From assembly GCA_001766655.1 (NCBI GenBank), contig MJCC01000004.1:315189-379188 (forward strand): 64,000 bases of DNA. Reading direction: 5' to 3'. Each line of letters begins with the position of its first letter. Positions within the stretch are counted from its first letter, which is position 1. This document shows positions 58,601-64,000 of this stretch, in pieces. The notes beneath the pieces are model-generated. The model was not told the origin of the DNA. It did not search any database and saw only the letters and a program-made list of their open reading frames with translations. A program made the position numbers and the translations under genes. This DNA comes from Phytomonas francai (Eukaryota; Euglenozoa; Kinetoplastea; Trypanosomatida; Trypanosomatidae).

Positions 58601-60340
58601 CTCTCTCCATGTGGCAACACCGATTACTTCAATGGCAAAAAGACAGCATCGGGTGTCGTGTTTAACCGTGATAGCATGGGAGGTCCCACCACCGCTAATA
58701 CGACTGCAGCCCAAGGCATCGGCTCTACGAATCTTTCCTCTGCGTTGCAAACGCCAAGTGCGCGTCCGACCCCTCTTCGCGTCACCAAAGGCTCCATGAC
58801 GAGCGGGAGCGGCAATCGATACAAGCAGCCCCCCCCCGAAGGCGCGAGCAGCTCTGCCCAGGTGCCTCCCCCACGCGTGATGCTAACCCCTGGCAGCAAT
58901 CAAACCCAGGGTGTTACCGCGAATACTTCGCTCGAGAGCGCCGCTGATCAGAGTACGGCGCGTGGCCACGCCTTTATACCCGATCTGAATACAAGGAGCC
59001 CCTCCGCGGCGCATTACTCTCAGACATTTGCTAATGTGATAGGCCGGCGCAATACCTCACCGTCCTCACGTGGGACGACGGCAGCCGGGGGGGTGGGTAA
59101 TCAAGTTTTCCCAAGCAATCACGCTCATCCTGCGGCGCCCTTTCTGGAAAGCAAACCCGCAGCGCCCTCTAACATGGATATCAAGATGGAGACTTTCCAG
59201 CGCTCTCCCCAGATTGTGATTAAACACCGCCCCGATGTCAGTGAGTGCACAGTCTATATTACAAAGCTGCCCTCTTCGTTCACCGCTTCTCAGGTGCGTC
59301 GGCTGTTTTTGAAATTCGGCTCCATCACAAAGGTTCGTCTTTGCCATGACGACAAGGAAGATGCCACACCTGCTGGGGCTTCTTCAAATAACCACGGAAG
59401 GCTGTGTTTTGTATTTGTTGAATTTGCCGAGACTGTTGGCGCGAAAGCCATCGTGGAGCACTTCCGGAACGCCTCTCACATACCAAATGCCTTTGATTTT
59501 ATGCGCCAACCATACAAATCGAATGCTGCTGGCACGGCTTCTTCTCCCACAGGCGTGGCTACTTTAACCTCGGAGCAAAAGATGCTCTTGGAAAGGGATA
59601 TTAAGCTCTTAGCGGGAACTCGAGCGAGCCCTGCCCGTAAGCCTATCCATGATCAACAATACCTAGATGCTGTATTGCGTCCCCCCACCCCTTTGGAAAG
59701 GGAGCGCCTTGATATCTTGCCGAATGCTTCCATTCTTGAGCGAGAATGCCTCTTTGGGGTTTTGATGCCCGATTTGGCTATTGAAAACTACAACAGCAAC
59801 ACCTGTGCCGAACTTCGTCTTCCTCTGCCATCGGCTCTTACCGGCAACACCAGCAGCAATCTCACGACGCATACGCCACTCCAAACCCCAGTGGTGGAAG
59901 GAAAAGTGCAGACATTGGAGGTAAACGCATCTTCTCAGCCGGCGTTTTGCTCGCACACTCCCACGGTGAACTCTGCCGACCCTATAGTGCTGCCTTCTGA
60001 CGCACAGTCCACGGCGGATGTGACGAACCTCACCCATTTTGACTTTCTTCATGGGGAAAGGGATGATGTCGACAAGGAAGAGATGCATTGGAATTTTCAT
60101 CCGTCGGCGAACCTTTACTCGGAGAATATGTTCATTCCCATTCATGAGCTCAGGCGCCAGGAAACTAAAAAACCTCCAGAAGGCGTGATTGGCGATAACG
60201 CTGATCGGTTTGAAAGCAAAGCGAAGCTTACTCATTCCAGGGAGTCTTCCCTGACAAGGTATAATGATACTAGGAGTGAGAATACTGATATAAACGGTTC
60301 GCCAAATCCAAGTAATATTTGGGTAAACCTTGATATGTAA
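55673..60340 (+). CDS. Large RNA-binding protein: three atypical RRM-like modules, helical domain, C-terminal RRM (1555 aa)
   Basis: Three related modules occur near residues 196-310, 351-468 and 536-638. They share a pattern of xxVAVHxLD strand, VLKKN helix, GLALFSSE strand-turn, NxFVPxGQ turn and a final basic strand (compare NNFVPSGQHQQLIVRY and NEFVPNGQTRPLLTRY). Residues about 718-886 form a helical block resembling part of a MIF4G domain. A canonical RRM lies near 1191-1270 (CTVYITKLPSSFTASQVRRLF, then CFVFVEFAET). Linkers are Ser/Thr/Asn/Pro-rich and probably disordered. Likely a cytoplasmic mRNA regulator, which matters in an organism without transcriptional control of single genes. 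No named homologue recognised. Confidence 0.75.
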   Translation: MRTLNNSVSTMSPKLNCRSNNTPQPSRHHSQSKTTNPPSLSRTPSSVHFSRSTSSNSLPAEMPSSNPVSEPPVAHTGPEKAFEEIKVPQMVPSFSVSTYAANVNNINKPPGRALNPAAKEFELPKNGTILAFGGLFRDPSTDALFAMPSQRRIPNMSPQAPIIASNYTTSWNVMGTEPQPRLQMPSASAEHSINYALNVDGTIVEKLVAYIRTTYILKCKEKKLHMVAVLNLEPHTIGKDLLDIFTAMNATEAITLNVNDLPYGIVSTNSCIIRRGIGVVFFSAKSFAILGVDKMNNFVPSGQHQQLIVRYCGPDGETLAPSGDITARPGNTNTNTNSSPVLQNQLPWILPPSDLEKVHEEMRLVYEHLGESSQFMVAIHGLCTSADVRVLKKNVMNGDVHRNMRWPPTNLKLAPQIRSSIPWRCRSVSAVVWYSSENAAKAAVRDLNNRIPEGQQRKVSLFLLGPPKPQPFPSSNHDALFGVGAPDQKNSVQILPTPPSFATAITIGTQAKKVLKAADGTSSSQPCTGAPGNDNAAIFAHIDAYFLDKFANPNYYIVAVHKLDIKTVKKNLHEIFYPHGAVDTELYPDVVIVEGKPRLSGLALFSSEEMAKDAASRFNEFVPNGQTRPLLTRYLERPKTNYPHIASKGGLNVPCPGRGEPASGASTITSGTGSVEQSMAALRSAGLGNGCRGIADFSSQQAQNRSAPFSTPRVSLNSVEDLLCSIENQLSSHNIDAKRLEEDMVSLANHSDSAQETGTKLAKLLVKILMEAKHQSMMLSTPLTNALSGLHDRLGIPKRDTATSNGACNNSLNEDSQGDMSKGITFVLQIATELLVLVIEKAISPQTRRVVGTLCAYSFQYSYLHSSPCKFAVKFLSKHRDKWKRAKVSASNDSTAIGGTDKDDQQLPWVSFIESFDDMTRFWLKCESCIKSDEYARQYLILRHEILAECESLSSGAMANSALVNPEKGAKADPSTLSPCGNTDYFNGKKTASGVVFNRDSMGGPTTANTTAAQGIGSTNLSSALQTPSARPTPLRVTKGSMTSGSGNRYKQPPPEGASSSAQVPPPRVMLTPGSNQTQGVTANTSLESAADQSTARGHAFIPDLNTRSPSAAHYSQTFANVIGRRNTSPSSRGTTAAGGVGNQVFPSNHAHPAAPFLESKPAAPSNMDIKMETFQRSPQIVIKHRPDVSECTVYITKLPSSFTASQVRRLFLKFGSITKVRLCHDDKEDATPAGASSNNHGRLCFVFVEFAETVGAKAIVEHFRNASHIPNAFDFMRQPYKSNAAGTASSPTGVATLTSEQKMLLERDIKLLAGTRASPARKPIHDQQYLDAVLRPPTPLERERLDILPNASILERECLFGVLMPDLAIENYNSNTCAELRLPLPSALTGNTSSNLTTHTPLQTPVVEGKVQTLEVNASSQPAFCSHTPTVNSADPIVLPSDAQSTADVTNLTHFDFLHGERDDVDKEEMHWNFHPSANLYSENMFIPIHELRRQETKKPPEGVIGDNADRFESKAKLTHSRESSLTRYNDTRSENTDINGSPNPSNIWVNLDM

Positions 60341-62098
60341 AGCATGCTTAAAAGAGAGGAAAAGAAGAGGTAATGCTCATTACTAGTGAAGAAGTAGAAC
60401 CTTGATGAGGGCATTTAGGGGATTAAATAGCAATAATAATACTATAATTAATAAATAATGTGAACAAAATAGCCAATCTATATTACACTTAAATGACTGC
60501 CGTGAAACCGTATAGGCTTTCTGGGTTAGTGGAATAAGGATCGTATTTATATTTACATAGAGATATTTTATTTCTTTAATGTACGAAGTTGATATCATGA
60601 ATCTGGTGCACCAAGGGGAGCTATTTTCATTATTGGTTTTACTGATTTTGTTTGTATTTTATTTCGCACCAGTACGTATTCCTATGCACCTAGACCTTTT
60701 TTGTTTAAAATTTGATCTATTTAATATACATTTTTCCAACCACTTTCATAAAGTATAATGTATTTTCATCTCCCCTTCTGGGGGGATTGTTTGTATTTTT
60801 GGATGTATTGAGTCAGTTAATCGATAAAAAAGCACGGATAGTGATAATAAGATAGCTTCAAAGCTGTCATTTTTTTCTAGAAAATCTTTTCGACCACAAT
60901 TCATTTTTGTTCGTTTCCTTATTCAAGAAAGACTGTACATAAAACTGCAAATCAAATAATAAGGATATAAAAGTATTGTGTATAATTTTTTTTTCTCTGT
61001 ATCTTTCTCCCTTCACTGAGTGCTTGAACCACATAGATAATGTGCCTTGATTGAATATGTCCACCCGTAATTTGTGTATACGCACACATGTTAGATGGAG
61101 TTTATTACTGTTTGATTTCTTTCCCTAATTTCCCATTAGGAACATAAAAGGTCTACACACACACACACAAAATTTTCGTTGTCATGGTTCCGTGCAGATA
61201 ACTACTTTTCTTCTGTGTGACTTCAACCCTTGTAGTCTTTTCGTTTATCACATAAACGATTGTCTTAGGTGCGAAAAGTAAGCCCCCAGGAGAAAAAAAC
61301 ACAATGCCGTGGAACGTTCTTTCAGTTGGTTGGTTTTAGCTCCATTTATTTTACCGTACCCCCCCCCCCCCCCCCCCCCCCCCCCCCNNNNNCCCCCTCC
61401 CCCCCCACTATTGCTTTTCCCTTTATTCACCTCTCCAGGACTTGATTCATTTGCTTAACCGGCATCATGAGCGAAAGAGCGTTTGGTAAACGGTTATGTT
61501 CAATAAATTATGCAGTAGTGTTCCTGTAAGACGCTCATAGGCATCTTGGGTCTTGTGATGATCATGGCGTCGTAGCTGAGCCCATAAGCTTTTGCGGAAC
61601 CTCATGCAAGTGAAAAGCAGATGCAATCGCTTAGCAATACAATACGTTTTAGACATTACATTCAAAGAGTAGAGAAGCTTCCACGCAATGTTTCCTCTCC
61701 AAAAATTCTTTTTATTTGTCTGCTTCTTTTTCAGTATGAAGTTATTCTAATACCGTGAACATAAAATTAAAAATTGCAAGGCGAGCCTTGAAACAGGAAA
61801 CCAGTTTATCTCTTCAGAACAGGACAGCCTTTCTGGTATTCTATCTCGTCATCCCGTTCTAGTTCTCTGAGCATACACTTATATGAAAAGAGGTTTGCCT
61901 GCTTTCCTTTCTATTCCTGTTCTTTAACGTTGGTTATTCCCCCACCGACCCCCCTTCCCTATTACAGTAGAATCAAAGCTTGCGACAAGCGCCCAGTTAA
62001 TTCATCCCCCCCCCCCCCCCCCCATTTTTTTTTTAGGAGGAAGGAAAAAAGTCCGTTGGCCTGTCACAGTTCCCGCCCTCACCCCTACTCTCAGGTAA
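60341..62098. other. Long intergenic region with poly-C tracts and acceptor
   Basis: About 1.76 kb, AT-rich. A long C run starts at 61359 and contains five N at 61388-61392. C18 lies at 62006-62023, followed by T10 and AG 62035-62036, with no ATG before 62099: a clear splice-acceptor arrangement for the V-ATPase gene. A 66-codon frame on the minus strand (61465-61665) is not convincing. Confidence 0.5.
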
Positions 62099-63163
62099 AT
62101 GGCTCGCAACATGCTCACCTACAACCTCCACGAGGGCCACCTCGAGGCCATGGTGCACGGCTACCGTGACGGCCTTCTCCGCATGGAGGAGTACAACAGC
62201 CTGTGCCAGTGCGACACCCTGCAGGACCTCAAGAGCCAGCTCCAGGTCAGCGACTACGGCGACTTTTTGCAGCAGGAGGGGCTCCTGACGGCCCGCGGGC
62301 TGGTCGACCGTGCCCAAGGGGTGCTGCTGCGTCAGTTTCGCGAGCTCCAGGCCTGGTCCGAGCCCCCGCTCTCCGAGTTCCTCGACTTTGTCACTTACGA
62401 GTACAAAATTTTGAACATCCTGAAGCTGGTCACCGCGAAACGGAGCGGGCGGGCGAGTTTGGAGTTTCTCACGAAGTGCCATCCCCTCGGGACGTTCCCG
62501 GAGATGCCTACCCTCGTCGCGGCGACCGATGTGCGGGAGATGTTTGAGGCCGTGCTCGTGGATAGCCCGGTAAGCCGTTTTTTCAGTTCCGAGGGGAGCT
62601 TTGAGCGTGATCTGGATGAGCTCCCTGTGGAGTTTATCCAGGGGACATTGCTAAAAAATTATTATGACCAATTTTACGACCTGTGCGATCGCCTGGGGGG
62701 GACCACAAGGGAGGTGATGTGCCCGCTATTAGATTTTGAGGCCGACCGGATGGTTTTAACATTTATTATTAATACCTTGGGAATGCGGGAAATCACCCCG
62801 TCGGATCGGCGGAAAGTCTTTCCGAATCTCGGAACGTTGGTGGATATTCACTACGATCTTGCTGAGTGTGAGAATGTAGAGCAGCTGCGTGAGAGGTTAC
62901 GGCGTTTCCCGGATTATTATCAGCTTCTAGATGATAATCGATCAATCGATTCGACTAGCAAGAAGTCGTTAGAGCGTAGTTTTGTGGAGTATTCGGTTTC
63001 CTTGTATAACGATGCGATGACGAGGCAATTCCAGTATGGAGTTTTCTACGCCTATGTCAAACTAAAGGAGCTGGAGATTAATAACCTGAGGTGGATTTCC
63101 GATTGTGTTGTGCAGCAGATGCGGAATCGTTTGCATGAGTACGTCGTTATTACCCCTCAATAG
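62099..63163 (+). CDS. VMA6: V-type ATPase subunit d (V0 sector, VMA6) (354 aa)
   Basis: From the start (NLHEGHLEAMVHGYRDGLL) through LLTARGLVDRAQGVLLRQFRELQ, LSEFLDFVTYEYKILNILKL and KCHPLGTFPEMP, the protein follows subunit d throughout at near-normal length (about 350 aa). Subunit d couples the central rotor to the proteolipid ring in acidocalcisomes, lysosomes and other acidic organelles. It is peripheral, so no membrane helices are expected and none are seen. The 5' 300 bp are very GC-rich and the rest is normal. Confidence 0.95.
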   Translation: MARNMLTYNLHEGHLEAMVHGYRDGLLRMEEYNSLCQCDTLQDLKSQLQVSDYGDFLQQEGLLTARGLVDRAQGVLLRQFRELQAWSEPPLSEFLDFVTYEYKILNILKLVTAKRSGRASLEFLTKCHPLGTFPEMPTLVAATDVREMFEAVLVDSPVSRFFSSEGSFERDLDELPVEFIQGTLLKNYYDQFYDLCDRLGGTTREVMCPLLDFEADRMVLTFIINTLGMREITPSDRRKVFPNLGTLVDIHYDLAECENVEQLRERLRRFPDYYQLLDDNRSIDSTSKKSLERSFVEYSVSLYNDAMTRQFQYGVFYAYVKLKELEINNLRWISDCVVQQMRNRLHEYVVITPQ

Positions 63164-63542
63164 CTATTGCGAAAAAGAAAACTGCCGAGGTACCGGCAAG
63201 ACTTCTGAGGGGAAAAAGGGGAATGAAGGCGATGGGGATGTTTTTTCGGAGAATATAGCACTATTCTCAACATGCTCTCATTGTTAGTGATATTTCGTCA
63301 AGGGAATAAGGAATTCATCAAAATGAGTCGGGTTGGATTAGGTTTCTAAACCCAGAATTTATCTATATATATCTTTACCTGATTTTTTTTAGCGCACTAC
63401 CTAGAAAAGCTATAATTGTGTTTGGATAAAGTTTTGCTGTTAAAAAGGTTTCTTCTTTTAGTATTTTCTCTTCCTTTTCTCACCTTTCCCTAGGTATGCA
63501 CTGAAGAAAAGGCTTTTGGGGCATACTCACTTTCTTAAAACT
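63164..63542. other. Intergenic with T-rich tract
   Basis: AT-rich; a C/T-rich stretch (about 63450-63490) is followed by AG at 63492-63493. The leader to 63543 contains an ATG at 63496, so the start of the next gene is not certain. Confidence 0.4.
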
Positions 63543-64000
63543 ATGAAATCGATCTTGTCGAAACTGTCCGGTCGTCTAAAAACAAAGAAAAAGCGCGCTA
63601 TTGCTCCATGCGATTGCACAGATTTCCTTGAAGCGGTTGAATTCCCTCCGAGTGTAAAGGATTTGAGAGATTTTGTTCGATCCTCTCGGTTTACGAACGG
63701 CATCGGTGAAAACGCGATAATTGACATAAGACGTGAGCATGGCGTTCATAGCATAGCGTTTGATCTTCGTTATCGTTGCGGGGGAGAAGGACGGTGTATC
63801 TGTGCAGGGACACCGTCTTGCCGATTTCCTACCTGTTTTACTATGCGCCCATTTACAAAAGGTGCCGAAGTTCAATCGGAAAGATACTCTTTTGAATCGA
63901 AGGATTCGACAAACCAGGCGATTCACGCTTTGATCGAGCTAGCACGTCAGGATCAGCTGGAAAAAGCAGTGGAAGGGATAAAGAAGCTGGTCGATCTAAA
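63543..64000 (+). CDS. Hypothetical protein, 3' end beyond the window (152 aa shown)
   Basis: The frame stays open from ATG 63543 to the window edge, so the gene is truncated here by position, not by mutation. The N-terminus is basic (SILSKLSGRLKTKKKRA). A Cys-rich stretch (RYRCGGEGRCICAG, then CRFPTCF) may bind metal. A helical part begins near residue 120. No family recognised. Composition matches neighbouring genes. Confidence 0.6.
   Translation, partial: MKSILSKLSGRLKTKKKRAIAPCDCTDFLEAVEFPPSVKDLRDFVRSSRFTNGIGENAIIDIRREHGVHSIAFDLRYRCGGEGRCICAGTPSCRFPTCFTMRPFTKGAEVQSERYSFESKDSTNQAIHALIELARQDQLEKAVEGIKKLVDL

Noticed and set aside
61465..61665. 66-codon minus-strand frame
   Set aside because: Opposite to the array direction, no family match, short.
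1..64000. tRNA and snRNA genes
   Set aside because: GTTCGA-type B-box cores were scanned by eye, including the strand-switch regions. None lies in a context with a matching A box and acceptor stem.

Overview
The window looks like a nuclear chromosome segment of a kinetoplastid protist, most likely a trypanosomatid. About 26 intronless genes lie head to tail in three long unidirectional arrays. Poly-pyrimidine tracts followed by AG, the layout expected of spliced-leader acceptor sites, precede many start codons. TAA, TAG and TGA all act as stops, so the standard code applies. No tRNA, rRNA, CRISPR array or intact mobile element was seen. The species cannot be named from sequence alone.

Layout. 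A left plus-strand array (65-27446) encodes a BART-domain protein, a very large TMCO4-type alpha/beta hydrolase, a degenerate PNKP-like protein, a glucosidase II-like GH31 protein, a complex I NDUFA9-like subunit, an eight-module zinc protein, a helical-repeat protein, a Spinster-like MFS carrier, an RRM-like protein, mevalonate diphosphate decarboxylase (with an assembly gap) and a long PPR protein. It meets a minus-strand array (42780 down to 28551) at a convergent strand switch (27447-28550). The minus array, in transcription order, encodes a stomatin-like protein, a one-helix membrane protein, DRC7, a TRM11-type tRNA methyltransferase, a degenerate RING protein, NDUFV1, a possible small broken gene and an ATG13-like HORMA protein. 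A divergent strand switch (42781-45024) is the probable transcription start region for both outward arrays. The right plus-strand array (45025 to the end) encodes an AFG1 ATPase, a soluble L-type lectin, a MORN protein, RAD21/SCC1, an EEF1AKMT4-like methyltransferase, a large RNA-binding protein, V-ATPase subunit d and a hypothetical gene cut by the window edge.

Functional themes. Many products are mitochondrial (NDUFA9, NDUFV1, AFG1, SLP2, PPR) or flagellar and endomembrane (DRC7, V-ATPase d, GH31, lectin). Neighbours are functionally mixed, as expected where arrays are transcribed constitutively and expression is set after transcription.

Most notable observations. (1) The GH31 protein keeps the glucosidase II framework but has lost both catalytic aspartates and other active-site residues. 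(2) Another gene looks like a PNKP/HAD phosphatase without its catalytic aspartates. (3) Several genes contain abrupt, very GC-rich patches inside a single reading frame, and two of the three assembly defects fall in them (near 8498 and 23003-23237). The third defect is in a poly-C tract (61388-61392).
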